From NCBI RefSeq assembly GCF_008370255.1, contig NZ_SEUI01000002.1, positions 506,221 to 570,220 of the forward strand: a DNA stretch of 64,000 nt. The letters run 5' to 3'. The notes under the pieces are model-generated. The model was not told the DNA's origin. It was given only the letters and a program-made list of their open reading frames with translations, and did no database searches. Positions 29,664-37,703 of the stretch are shown here, piece after piece. The position numbers and the translations under genes are program-made. Origin of the DNA: Pseudoalteromonas sp. FUC4. GTDB lineage: Bacteria > Pseudomonadota > Gammaproteobacteria > Enterobacterales > Alteromonadaceae. Every line of letters starts with the position of its first letter. The stretch's first letter is position 1.

Positions 29664-29699
29664 CGCTTGCTGCCCACCTCAGGGCGTGTTGTTATAAGC
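29664..29699 (-). other. truncated attC-like site of the second cassette
   Basis: Read on the minus strand the site opens canonically, GGCTTATAAC then AACACGCCC. After that comes a small GCCC/GGGC hairpin, and it runs into the IS110 remnant instead of a right-hand GTTRRRY core. The first nine bases are the exact reverse complement of the 5' end of the same cassette (30285-30293), the rule for integron cassettes. Confidence 0.65.
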
Positions 29700-30273
29700 C
29701 GTGTTTCAAGGCTGCCAAGTCTAAGGAAGCTTGGATAGCTACCTTATTACCTGAACACATACTTATTTCACAGCCTGATAATAAAGCGTAATTTGAAGAA
29801 AAATCTAATAAATTCTTTAATAGTTCATCATCATGACTATTAGTGATTGAGTCTTCATTGTACTTTCTGCTTAATAGAGCTGCGCCTGAATGAGTAAAAC
29901 TATTTAATGTGTTCCAATAATGTCCCTTAGGTACAGATAACTTACTTCCTTTTTTTTCATCAATATCTTTGATCATTGCACCAAACGTTTTTTGAAACTT
30001 ATCTTTTCGTAGAGCATTAAAGTCTTTCTCCTCTGCACAATGCGAAAACCATAACCCTTTCACATAAGCTTCAAAAAGCGGCCTCATTAAAGTACAAGCA
30101 GAGCTAAACAAGTTACGTTTTATGAGTAAAATGATACTCCGATGATGTTCTATTACAGTTGAGTGAAATAGCGAAGGAATAAAAATCTTATCATCACTAG
30201 GTATTTCTAAACCTTCGTGGATCGTATTTATATCTATAGATAATTGATATGCTTCATCAGTGTCAGATTTCAT
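29692..30273 (-). CDS. cassette-borne helical protein of unknown function
   Basis: A 193-residue cytoplasmic, largely alpha-helical protein. The blocks HHRSIILLIKRNLFSSACTL, RPLFEAYVKGLWFSH and NSFTHSGAALLSR recall DUF5677/DUF6988-type proteins, which are HEPN-like; this is a weak resemblance and no catalytic motif is certain. The frame can be extended back to 30312, but those codons are the attC site itself, so the ATG at 30273 after AAGGG is preferred. It lies downstream of the AbiTii gene in the next cassette. Confidence 0.7.
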   Translation of the reverse strand: MKSDTDEAYQLSIDINTIHEGLEIPSDDKIFIPSLFHSTVIEHHRSIILLIKRNLFSSACTLMRPLFEAYVKGLWFSHCAEEKDFNALRKDKFQKTFGAMIKDIDEKKGSKLSVPKGHYWNTLNSFTHSGAALLSRKYNEDSITNSHDDELLKNLLDFSSNYALLSGCEISMCSGNKVAIQASLDLAALKHGL

Positions 30274-30287
30274 GGAACCCTTAAGGC

Positions 30288-30359
30288 TTATAATGCCCAG
30301 CTCAGCGGGCAATTTGAGCGCAGCGAAAATTGATCCGCTGCAGCTGTTTGTTAAGGCAC
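30288..30359 (-). other. attC-like recombination site between two cassettes
   Basis: On the minus strand it reads GTGCCTTAAC (R'' core), then arms CAGCTGCAGCGG and ATCAATTT folding back on AAATTG and CCCGCTGAGCTG with unpaired extra bases, then GGGC-A-TTATAAGCC (R' side). The extrahelical bases and arms are typical of attC. The crossover base expected as G is A here. The stop codon of the AbiTii gene is inside the R'' core, as is common in cassettes. Confidence 0.8.
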
Positions 30360-31244
30360 GATTGCCGCTAAAGCCGGAAGAAATGGTGCCACGACGGGAC
30401 CCAAAACTGTCATGTGATTTGATAGCAAAGACATAAAATGCTGATAGTGTTCTTTAAAGCTTTGAGTGCCCTGACTAGAGCGCATTTCTTCGATATTATT
30501 ACATAGAGGCACTGTAATCTCTGGCTGATTAACGGACTGCAATGCCTCTAATAGCTGAGAGAATAATTTTGCATTTGTATCGTTGTTTGTTGCATGCTGC
30601 TCAAAGCTATGACTACCAGTAGCAACATTCTGAACACTGCCCGATATATAGGTATTAAATATTTGATTTACTTTTTCTGGTGGTACTGGAGAAGAGTTCA
30701 GCGCAGCCTCACCAGCCTCAGGGTCTTGAGCTTCAATTTCTAATACGAAGTTTAATATCCTATTTCTTATTTCATCAAGTGCTGCAATTACTGATGTAAT
30801 CGGAATCACCTTCCACGCTTGCATGCAGTTCATTCGCTCATAAATTTTTTGGCCGACTAATGCTACAAAGTCTGGATTCCATGGCTCTTGCGCAGTGCCT
30901 CCTTCGCACTTTGAAACTAAAGCTTCCATCCCAGCAACTGGTTCCATCATGTTAGAGCGTGACATACTTTCACGAAAATTTTCTGGTATGCACATCAATG
31001 GTATATCAGCATTGTTTAACCCTGAACCAAATGCACCTGAAAAATGCCCTTTTGAAGTGACATGTATAATTCTATATTCAGGTAAGCAATCGGCATCTCT
31101 GTAGCCGCTTAATTCAGCATCCACCCAAGCTTTAAACTCCTGACTTCCTAGGCGGGCAGATAGGACTTTACACTTCCGAAGTAAACTAGCTAAATCAGTT
31201 TTAGAATCAATAGCCGCATCTTGAATTTCTCTTAAAAGTGACAT
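30351..31244 (-). CDS. AbiTii-domain protein (putative abortive-infection/phage-defence)
   Basis: A 297-residue protein whose N-terminal ~200 residues fit the AbiTii domain as I know it: LLREIQDAAIDSKTDLASLLRKCKVLSARLG, split by eye into helices, then EFKAWVDAELSGY and LPEYRI. The middle holds YISGSVQNVATGS, a beta segment also seen near AbiTii domains, and a hydrophobic C-terminal end (VAPFLPALAAIVP) could be a membrane or pore segment. Mechanism unknown. An AAAGGAG site supports the start. Its flanks TTAAGGCAC and GTGCCTTAA are exact reverse complements, marking an integron cassette. Confidence 0.78.
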   Translation of the reverse strand: MSLLREIQDAAIDSKTDLASLLRKCKVLSARLGSQEFKAWVDAELSGYRDADCLPEYRIIHVTSKGHFSGAFGSGLNNADIPLMCIPENFRESMSRSNMMEPVAGMEALVSKCEGGTAQEPWNPDFVALVGQKIYERMNCMQAWKVIPITSVIAALDEIRNRILNFVLEIEAQDPEAGEAALNSSPVPPEKVNQIFNTYISGSVQNVATGSHSFEQHATNNDTNAKLFSQLLEALQSVNQPEITVPLCNNIEEMRSSQGTQSFKEHYQHFMSLLSNHMTVLGPVVAPFLPALAAIVP

Positions 31245-31280
31245 CCATACTCCTTTAGTGCCTTAACAATTTTGTCTACA

Positions 31281-31310
31281 ACATTTGTCGTTTTATAAAC
31301 CGACAAATGT
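31281..31310. repeat. perfect inverted repeat near the cassette boundary
   Basis: Arms ACATTTGTCG / CGACAAATGT around a 10-base AT loop, 14 bases from the cassette edge and about 37 bases upstream of the AbiTii start. It could be an operator, or part of an attI or attC arm; the sequence alone does not decide. Confidence 0.6.
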
Positions 31311-31495
31311 CCATATATTACAATGTATTTATCTTAGCCATCAAATAAACACTTGTAAACAACTAGTTAACTCCAAGAATTTTTAAGTTAGTGCAAAAAT
31401 ACACCGTAATGGTGGAGATCAGTAATATTAGAAAAAACAACAAGAGCTGTTTATTTATACGGTTATTTTATTAAGGAACGAGGAAATTAAGATGA

Positions 31496-31544
31496 CACCC
31501 ATCCTAATTCTTAGTTCGTCAAAGTGTAAAGTTTAGGATAGGTG
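31496..31544. repeat. imperfect inverted repeat, possible mobile remnant
   Basis: CACCCATCCTAA and TTAGGATAGGTG (11 of 12 complementary) 25 bases apart. Possible end of a small non-autonomous element, or an RNA hairpin; unassigned. Confidence 0.45.
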
Positions 31545-31595
31545 ATGAAATGGACGCTTGCTAAGACGCGTCAATTGCCAAACTGCTTAAGTAAA

Positions 31596-31874
31596 TTAAG
31601 TACGGTAAAGTACTTTAATTACATGCCAGCCGAATTTTGTTTTAACTAGGTGGGGTTCTAAAATTGCGCCTTTAAATGCAATTTTATCAAACTGAGGGAC
31701 CATTTGGCCGCGTCTAAATTCACCTAAGTCACCGCCTTTTTTACCCGATGGGCATGACGAATACTTTTTAGCTAAGGTTTGAAACTTTGCACCTTTACCT
31801 AATTGCTTAATAATATCTTCTGCAATTTCTTTGTGCTTTACCAAAATGTGAAGTGCATGTGCTGTGTTTGCCAT
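31596..31874 (-). CDS. ppiC: peptidyl-prolyl cis-trans isomerase C (parvulin)
   Basis: A 92-residue free-standing parvulin domain, the size of E. coli PpiC (93). It has [38 protein letters not shown] (cut by eye into the conserved parvulin halves) and [11 protein letters not shown]. Cytoplasmic foldase. It marks the return to core genes right of the cassette island. Confidence 0.93.
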   Translation of the reverse strand: MANTAHALHILVKHKEIAEDIIKQLGKGAKFQTLAKKYSSCPSGKKGGDLGEFRRGQMVPQFDKIAFKGAILEPHLVKTKFGWHVIKVLYRT

Positions 31875-31976
31875 GAAAAAAGCCTTTTATACCGTTAGCT
31901 AAAATTAAACGCGGCGATTTTAACACAACCTCATAAACCTAGCATCTACTTATACTGCAGTGTATTAACGCCTAAT

Positions 31977-32399
31977 TTATAAATAATGTTTGGCATCCTC
32001 TGGGTTGGGAATTCTGCAATACTGATATTTGCCAAATAAGGTATAGCGGTTTAAAGCAATCTTATCGTATAGCCAATTATTAAACCTATTTGGCAAAATA
32101 CTAAATACGTTTGCTAGCTTGTATGGGTAACCTAGCTGCTTAACAACATTAAAAAAAGCATGGCTTTGTGTAAATGCTTTACCGTTTTCTAGGTAAACCA
32201 TTGAGGCATATTCAATTGTTGAAAAACCAAAATGCGTTAACAACAGCTCCCCTTTTGGAGATTGCACGCTGCATAATTTAAAAATGGTATTAGTGTCGTG
32301 AGCAATAATAAAGTTACACCACGCGCTGCATAACTTACATTGCGCATCAAACAATATAATTTTTTGATTTTGCATTATTGTCACTGCATCATTGCTCAC
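31977..32399 (-). CDS. DCC-family protein (DUF393/YuxK-like)
   Basis: A 140-residue second DUF393 protein of the window, with the motif LFDAQCKLCSAWCNFI (CxxC at about 21-24) and the family end LYDKIALNRYTLFGKYQYC. Function not known; the cysteine pair suggests redox chemistry. The start could also be the ATG eight codons in. It lies 28 bases after the RegA-like gene, so it may be read from the same transcript. Confidence 0.78.
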   Translation of the reverse strand: MSNDAVTIMQNQKIILFDAQCKLCSAWCNFIIAHDTNTIFKLCSVQSPKGELLLTHFGFSTIEYASMVYLENGKAFTQSHAFFNVVKQLGYPYKLANVFSILPNRFNNWLYDKIALNRYTLFGKYQYCRIPNPEDAKHYL

Positions 32400-32426
32400 A
32401 ACACTTTCCTTAAATTAAGTATTAAA

Positions 32427-32954
32427 TTACTGCTGCACCGGCTTTTTTTGTAACTTGCGCTGCAAAGTACGTCTGTGCATATTAAGTTGCCTTGCGGTAA
32501 CCGACACATTGCCATTATTACTGTGTAATACTTGTTGAATATGCTCCCACTCTAAACGCTCCGGCGACATAACCGCATCATCAATAACACTCGATGCCGA
32601 TGCCACAGGCTCGGTGTTAAGCGCTTTTAATAATGTTGCCATATCAACCGGCTTGGTAAGGTAGTCATTTGCGCCTAAACGCATTGCCTCTACTGCGGTT
32701 GCTATACTTGCAAATCCAGTTAGTAAGACAATATGAGCTTGGGGGAGCAAACTACGCAGCGGCTTTATGAGTGCAAGCCCGTTGTCATCACCTAGTTTCA
32801 TGTCTAATAAAATAAAGTCGGGCAATAGTTTACGCGCGGTAAGTAACGCATCACTTTGATTATGCGCCACCTCGCAGATAAAGCCTTGTTTAGTTAAGCG
32901 CCTTGCCAGTGTGCTGGCTAAATTTATGTCGTCTTCAATTATAAGTAACTTCAT
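32427..32954 (-). CDS. RegA/PrrA/ActR-type response regulator
   Basis: A 175-residue two-domain regulator: receiver (about 1-118, phospho-acceptor Asp51 in LLDMKLGDDNG, acidic pair Asp8-Asp9) and a Fis-type HTH at the C-terminus (WEHIQQVLHSNNGNVSVTARQLNMHRRTLQRKLQ, split by eye into two helices). This short layout is diagnostic of the RegA/PrrA/ActR group, which adjusts redox and energy genes. Its start overlaps the kinase stop (ATGA). Confidence 0.9.
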   Translation of the reverse strand: MKLLIIEDDINLASTLARRLTKQGFICEVAHNQSDALLTARKLLPDFILLDMKLGDDNGLALIKPLRSLLPQAHIVLLTGFASIATAVEAMRLGANDYLTKPVDMATLLKALNTEPVASASSVIDDAVMSPERLEWEHIQQVLHSNNGNVSVTARQLNMHRRTLQRKLQKKPVQQ

Positions 32955-34213
32955 AAGGCGTTATTCTTAGTGTTTACAATAGCGAGTTTAACTTTGGCGA
33001 CAGCGCCGCCATCTGCATGGTTAAACAAGGTAAGTGAGCCATTTAAACGCTCAAAAGTAACGTTTGATAAAAGCACAGCAAGCCCCATTCCTTGATCGCT
33101 TGGCATAAGTTGCCCGCCCAGCTCTGCTAATTGCGATGACGAAAAGCCACAGCCAAAATCGCGAATTAACAAGTAAACGCATTCGCTATGTAAGTTATCT
33201 TGCTGCCAACTCAGCTCTAATTGAGTTTGGCCTTGTTTTTGATTAGCAAGCGCGGCATTTTGCAATAAATTTAAAATAGCGGGCAATAACATGGCATCAC
33301 TCAATAGCGTTGCCGCAATTGGTGGCGTAATCCAGTTAATGTGCTGATCAGGGTGTTGTAGTAAAAGCGTATCTGTAATTTGCGTCTGCAGTTGCTTTAC
33401 GGTGGTATGCTCTTGCGAATTTTTAAGGCGTAATTGCTCTGAGAGCTTTCTAAAGTCATTAAGTTGCGTACTACACTGAGTAAGCGGCGCTTGCATGTGC
33501 TTAACAATGGGGTTGTTTGGTTGCTCTTCTAATAACTCTTCAAACAATAGCTGTAAATTTGCAATTGGGGTCGCTAGTTGATGGGTTATTTGTGCTGCGG
33601 CCCCATCAAGGGTAACAAGCTGTTCATTACGCAATTGTTTTTCACGCACGTTTGCAATAATTCGCTCTCGTTCTTTAAGTGCCCTGCTCATTGCGCCAAT
33701 AACAAGTGCAATTACGCTAGCACTTAAAACAAAATTGACCCACATGCCAATAAAGTGACCACTCATATTCATTTGATGCATATTGTGATCGGGCATCTTT
33801 ATCAGCAGAAAACTGTATGCAGCTATCGCTAGTACTGCAATATAAGCTAATCCTTTTGCTCGCAGCGTAACAGCAGCGATCATTATCGGGAGCAATAACA
33901 GTGATACAAATGCATTGGTTGCACCACCGCTTAGCGAAAGCAAAACAGTTAAAAATAATACATCTGCAGTTAACTGCATCAACATACCCAAAGGTTTAGC
34001 ACGGCTCACATTACGATAGGCAAACAGGCTAATAAGCTGAAACACAGCCTCAACGGCAATAACAATAAGTAAAGGCAGTAATGCAATTTGATGTTCTAAT
34101 AAAAAATAAACGCTAAGCACCGCAATTAATTGCACGGCAATAGCGCCACTTCGCAGCATTAATAGTCGACTAATGGTGGGGTCGGTACGCATTAACAAGA
34201 GATAATTGCCCAA
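32951..34213 (-). CDS. RegB/PrrB/ActS-type redox sensor histidine kinase
   Basis: A 420-residue kinase with six membrane segments in residues 20-175. The loop GGATNAF (about 96-102) corresponds to the quinone-sensing GGxxNPF of RegB with Pro replaced by Ala. The H-box is QITHQLATPIANLQ (phospho-His211). Cys247 lies where RegB has its redox-active cysteine. The ATPase domain ends near DFGCGFSSSQ and GMGLAVLL. It is expected to phosphorylate the overlapping RegA-like regulator. Confidence 0.9.
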   Translation of the reverse strand: MGNYLLLMRTDPTISRLLMLRSGAIAVQLIAVLSVYFLLEHQIALLPLLIVIAVEAVFQLISLFAYRNVSRAKPLGMLMQLTADVLFLTVLLSLSGGATNAFVSLLLLPIMIAAVTLRAKGLAYIAVLAIAAYSFLLIKMPDHNMHQMNMSGHFIGMWVNFVLSASVIALVIGAMSRALKERERIIANVREKQLRNEQLVTLDGAAAQITHQLATPIANLQLLFEELLEEQPNNPIVKHMQAPLTQCSTQLNDFRKLSEQLRLKNSQEHTTVKQLQTQITDTLLLQHPDQHINWITPPIAATLLSDAMLLPAILNLLQNAALANQKQGQTQLELSWQQDNLHSECVYLLIRDFGCGFSSSQLAELGGQLMPSDQGMGLAVLLSNVTFERLNGSLTLFNHADGGAVAKVKLAIVNTKNNAL

Positions 34214-34253
34214 TCAAATATTTAATATGGTTATTTTAACGGTTATGTGATTT

Positions 34254-34658
34254 TTAATCATCATCCATCGAAATTGAAAAAGGTGCACAAGGCGTTCCTT
34301 GGTGAAACACCATTTGCCATTGCTCACCTTGCTTACGCCAAAGCGACATACGCAATGAATAATTAAACTCAGCGCGAGCAGAGCGCCTATAAGCTGCTTG
34401 ATAACTAAGTTGCACTACGTCATCACTTAGCATTCGGCCCTTAAAATGCTGATTATAAAACTGTGGCACTACCTCAGTAGGTAAGCGGGTAAGTACTTGG
34501 TATTTATTAAATGTAGTGCCATTGGCAGCAATTTCGATAAATTCATCATCAAGTAAAGCATCTAATGCGCGCTCAGATTGGCGAACTTCTGGGTCTAGTA
34601 ACTGGCGCTCAGCGTCAATCAAATGATTAAACAACGACACTTTTATTTTGCTGCTCAT
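34254..34658 (-). CDS. NTF2-like (SnoaL/DUF4440-type) protein
   Basis: A 134-residue alpha+beta-barrel protein with the NTF2-like pattern: an opening helix IDAERQLLDPEVRQSERALDALL, then FIEIAANGTTFNKYQVL, and strands ending WRKQGEQWQMVFHQGTPC. The ligand or reaction is unknown. It starts 8 bases after the stop of the amidohydrolase on the same strand and so is likely co-transcribed. Confidence 0.75.
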   Translation of the reverse strand: MSSKIKVSLFNHLIDAERQLLDPEVRQSERALDALLDDEFIEIAANGTTFNKYQVLTRLPTEVVPQFYNQHFKGRMLSDDVVQLSYQAAYRRSARAEFNYSLRMSLWRKQGEQWQMVFHQGTPCAPFSISMDDD

Positions 34659-34666
34659 AACCTTCC

Positions 34667-35974
34667 CTATTGTTTATAAACTTGCCCGGCTTTCATAACA
34701 AATTGCACGTTTTTCAGTACGTCGATATTTTTAAGCGGTGAGCCATTCATACTGATAATATCTGCTTGTTTACCAACACTCAAGTCGCCAATGAGTGCGC
34801 TTTGTCCCAGCAGTTTAGCTGCATGTATGGTTGCTGATTTAATAGCTTGGGCTTCGCTCATACCATTGTTTACCATTAAACTAAATTCGTTAGCATTGAA
34901 CCCATGACGCGACACCCCAGAGTCTGTTCCAAAAGCTATATTAACCTTGTTTTTCAGTGCAAGTTTAAACGAAGCCTGCATTTTTGGAGTTACTTCGCGC
35001 ACTTTGTCGGCTATTGCCGGTGGCATATTTGGATTTGTAAGAACCTCTTCACTTACCGTTGCACCCGCTAAAAGCGTCGGTACTAAATAAGCTCCCGTTT
35101 TTTTAAATAACTTTATTGCCTCTTTATCTAAATAAGAGCCATGCTCAATAGAATCTACACCGGCTTTTAAGGCTGCTTTTATACCTTGTGTACCGTGTGC
35201 ATGCGCTGTAACTTTTCGTCCTAAGTGGTGAGCAGTATCAACAATTGCAATCAGCTCTGCATCTGTAAGTTGCTGATTAACCCCAGCAGCGGTATTACTT
35301 AGTACTCCACCCGTGGCAGTAATTTTAATTACATCAGCACCACTTTTAATTACCTCGCGTACCGCACGGCTACAATCATCCGCGCCATTACAAATACCAA
35401 TCCCGCCTGTAACCGCATCTGTAATATCTTTTCGATATCCGTGCATATCTGCGTGCCCACCAGTAGGCGATATTGTATTACCCGCTGCAAAAATGCGAGG
35501 GCCGTTAATATCATTTCGCTCAATAGCGCGCTTTAGCGGAAATATTACTTTATGATCGCTACCTAAATCTCGCACTGATGTAAAACCTGCATCGAGCGTA
35601 CGTTGTAAATATTTAATTGAACGCAAAGCATAATCCGCATCATATTCTGTAGCCCAGCGGTGAGGGTTTGCTTTTGCATCTCGCTCAAACGTAACGTGAA
35701 CATGCATATCAATAAGACCAGGCATTACAAATTGATTTTTAAGATTGATAATATCGGCATCAGGTAGGTTAAGTTCTGCTTTTGTGAGGTAGCCGTTTTT
35801 AATAGCTGTTATTGTATTATCTGTTATGACTAACGTTTGCTCTGTTTTTACTTTTTGATCTTCGAATGCAAGTAAACTGCCCGCATAAATAATTTTATGC
35901 TGTTGAGCAAAAGCCCCATTTGCTATTAATGCCAGTGTTATTGCAGTGAATGTTGATATTAGTGTTGTTTTCAT
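34667..35974 (-). CDS. exported amidohydrolase (prolidase/imidazolonepropionase-like)
   Basis: A 435-residue binuclear-metal amidohydrolase with a signal peptide (1-23, ending AFA). Motifs: MPGLIDMHVHVTFE (first metal pair), KITATGGVLS with a probable metal-bridging Lys, VTAHAHG, DSIEHGS and FGTDSGV. It belongs to the group annotated as Xaa-Pro dipeptidases or imidazolonepropionase-related amidohydrolases, probably acting on peptides or their derivatives in the periplasm. Confidence 0.85.
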   Translation of the reverse strand: MKTTLISTFTAITLALIANGAFAQQHKIIYAGSLLAFEDQKVKTEQTLVITDNTITAIKNGYLTKAELNLPDADIINLKNQFVMPGLIDMHVHVTFERDAKANPHRWATEYDADYALRSIKYLQRTLDAGFTSVRDLGSDHKVIFPLKRAIERNDINGPRIFAAGNTISPTGGHADMHGYRKDITDAVTGGIGICNGADDCSRAVREVIKSGADVIKITATGGVLSNTAAGVNQQLTDAELIAIVDTAHHLGRKVTAHAHGTQGIKAALKAGVDSIEHGSYLDKEAIKLFKKTGAYLVPTLLAGATVSEEVLTNPNMPPAIADKVREVTPKMQASFKLALKNKVNIAFGTDSGVSRHGFNANEFSLMVNNGMSEAQAIKSATIHAAKLLGQSALIGDLSVGKQADIISMNGSPLKNIDVLKNVQFVMKAGQVYKQ

Positions 35975-36127
35975 ACTTGCTCCTTTTTTATACTAGCATT
36001 ACCTTAAATAACCTGTAATTGCGAATATTTACGACACAAAGCATGCTATAAACTAGTCTTGAAAGCCGTTTTTTGGTATAACTCACCCATTAGTAATACA
36101 TGTCAGACCACCTTAAGAGAACATACT

Positions 36128-37207
36128 ATGCCTTACGCACATATCACTGGTTGGGGTAAATGCATTCCACCAGCAAGCATTAGCAACGATGAAATTAGTG
36201 AAATAGTTGATACCACCGACGAGTGGATAACCACGCGTACTGGCATTAAATCTCGCCGAGTGAGCCATGTAAGTACCGCCGAGCTGGCAACTGTTGCTGC
36301 TAAGCAAGCTATTGCGTGCGCAGGCGTTGATCCTAAAGATATTGATTTAGTGATATTAGCAACCTGTACACCTTCTACTGTTGTGGCAAATACCGCCTCA
36401 CAAGTGCAAAAAAATATTGGTGCAACAGGCGCTGCCGCAATGGATACAAACGCGGCATGTTCGGGCTTTTTATATGCGTTGCAAGCTGCTACAGCACAAA
36501 TTCAAGCGGGTATGATTAAAAAAGCAGTGGTCATTGCCGCTGAACGTATGACCTGGTACATAAACTGGGCACGTCGCGACAGCGCTGTTTTATTTGGCGA
36601 TGGCGCAGGTGCAGTAGTACTTGAAGCTGCCGATACACCAGCTGGTCTACTTGGTACCAAAACCGGTTGCGACAGCGAAGACCGCGATATTTTACACATC
36701 ACCAACTTTGGTAGCGATTTAAATAAGTATGAGCCAATTGGCCCTTCTGATTTATTATTTGAAGGCCGTGAAATTTTTAAACGTGCTGTAAAAGGTATGA
36801 GTGAAGCCTGCGACGACGTACTTAAGCAAGCTGATTTGAGCCTTGACGACATTAATGTACTCGTTCCACACCAAGCTAACTTACGTATTATTCAGGCTAT
36901 TCAGCATCGCTTAAAAGTACCTGACGAAAAAGTAATGGTTAACATTGGTGAGTATGGTAATACCTCTGCTGCGACTATTGCTATTGCGTTATGTGAAGCG
37001 GTTGAGCAAGGATTAATTAAACCGCATTCAAATATTATGTCTGCTGCATTTGGTGCAGGTCTTACGTGGGCTGCAAGTTACATAAAATGGGGCGAACGTG
37101 TAACGCCTATTAGTGTAAGTGATGCCGCTTTACCGCCATGTGATAAAACTGGTTTAGAGCTTGTAGCACCAGCGGTTCAAGCATGTAAAGAAGCCGAGCA
37201 AAGCTAA
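36128..37207 (+). CDS. 3-oxoacyl-ACP synthase III-like enzyme (FabH family)
   Basis: A 359-residue thiolase-fold condensing enzyme. The catalytic triad is Cys111 ([10 protein letters not shown]), His in [10 protein letters not shown] and Asn in GEYGNTSAA. It has a C-terminal extension of about 30 residues compared with E. coli FabH (317). The frame opens at a TTG (36059), but the ATG at 36128 follows AAGAGA and matches the family start. It stands apart from fab genes, so it may serve a special acyl primer instead of housekeeping initiation (inference). Confidence 0.88.
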   Translation: MPYAHITGWGKCIPPASISNDEISEIVDTTDEWITTRTGIKSRRVSHVSTAELATVAAKQAIACAGVDPKDIDLVILATCTPSTVVANTASQVQKNIGATGAAAMDTNAACSGFLYALQAATAQIQAGMIKKAVVIAAERMTWYINWARRDSAVLFGDGAGAVVLEAADTPAGLLGTKTGCDSEDRDILHITNFGSDLNKYEPIGPSDLLFEGREIFKRAVKGMSEACDDVLKQADLSLDDINVLVPHQANLRIIQAIQHRLKVPDEKVMVNIGEYGNTSAATIAIALCEAVEQGLIKPHSNIMSAAFGAGLTWAASYIKWGERVTPISVSDAALPPCDKTGLELVAPAVQACKEAEQS

Positions 37208-37231
37208 CACAACATGTAATAAGCCACATTT

Positions 37232-37259
37232 AAAACGCACTTATTTAAGTGCGTTTTTG
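37232..37259 (+). terminator. terminator of the FabH-like gene
   Basis: Perfect 11-bp arms AAAACGCACTT / AAGTGCGTTTT with loop ATTT and a following T-run. Ends just before the ribosome-binding site of the YaeR-like gene. Confidence 0.88.
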
Positions 37260-37277
37260 CTTTTTAAGGAATTAAAC

Positions 37278-37664
37278 TTGAAACTTTTAGGTATTCATCA
37301 CGCTGCGATTATTTGTAGTGACTATGCACGTTCTAAACACTTTTATAGCAATGTACTTAAACTTGACGTTATTAATGAGCACTTTAGAGCTGAGCGCAAT
37401 TCATATAAATTAGATTTAGCCATGCCCGATGGTAGTCAAATAGAGCTATTTTCGTTTGATAGAGCGCCCGCAAGACCCAGCTATCCCGAAGCACAAGGCT
37501 TAAGACATTTAGCTTTTAAAGTAGCGGATGTACAGATTGCAAAAACGTATTTAGAGTCGTGCGATGTAAACGTTGAGGATATTAGAGTGGATGAAATAAC
37601 CGGCAAAAAGTTTACCTTTTTTGCCGATCCAGATAATTTGCCACTTGAGCTTTATGAGGTTTAA
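37278..37664 (+). CDS. VOC-family protein (YaeR/GloA2-like)
   Basis: A 128-residue glyoxalase-fold protein very like E. coli YaeR: GIHHAAIICSDYARSKHFY, IELFSFDRAPARPSYPEA and GLRHLAFKV with KFTFFADPDNLPLELYE, including the metal ligands His, His and Glu. The best start is a TTG at 37278 that follows AAGGAA by six bases; no ATG fits. The final codons form one arm of a long perfect hairpin. Confidence 0.85.
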   Translation: MKLLGIHHAAIICSDYARSKHFYSNVLKLDVINEHFRAERNSYKLDLAMPDGSQIELFSFDRAPARPSYPEAQGLRHLAFKVADVQIAKTYLESCDVNVEDIRVDEITGKKFTFFADPDNLPLELYEV

Positions 37665-37682
37665 AACTCATAAAGCTCAAGT
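37643..37682. repeat. perfect 16-bp hairpin over the 3' end of the YaeR-like gene
   Basis: ACTTGAGCTTTATGAG and CTCATAAAGCTCAAGT are exact reverse complements around GTTTAAAA, which contains the stop codon. There is no T-run afterwards. It may protect the 3' end of the mRNA or end transcription for both converging genes. Confidence 0.75.
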
Positions 37683-37703
37683 TCTTACTATTGAATCAAA
37701 AAC

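Larger units (their letters stand above)
31260..31595. other. gene-free region upstream of the AbiTii cassette
   Basis: 336 AT-rich bases between the cassette edge and ppiC. It contains the cassette boundary GTTAAGGC (minus strand, 31260-31267), a perfect hairpin at 31281-31310 and an inverted repeat at 31496-31544. No integrase gene or other ORF is seen. Confidence 0.6.

Noticed and set aside
30276-30312. Upstream extension of the second cassette gene
   Set aside because: These codons are the attC site; the ATG at 30273 after AAGGG is the better start.
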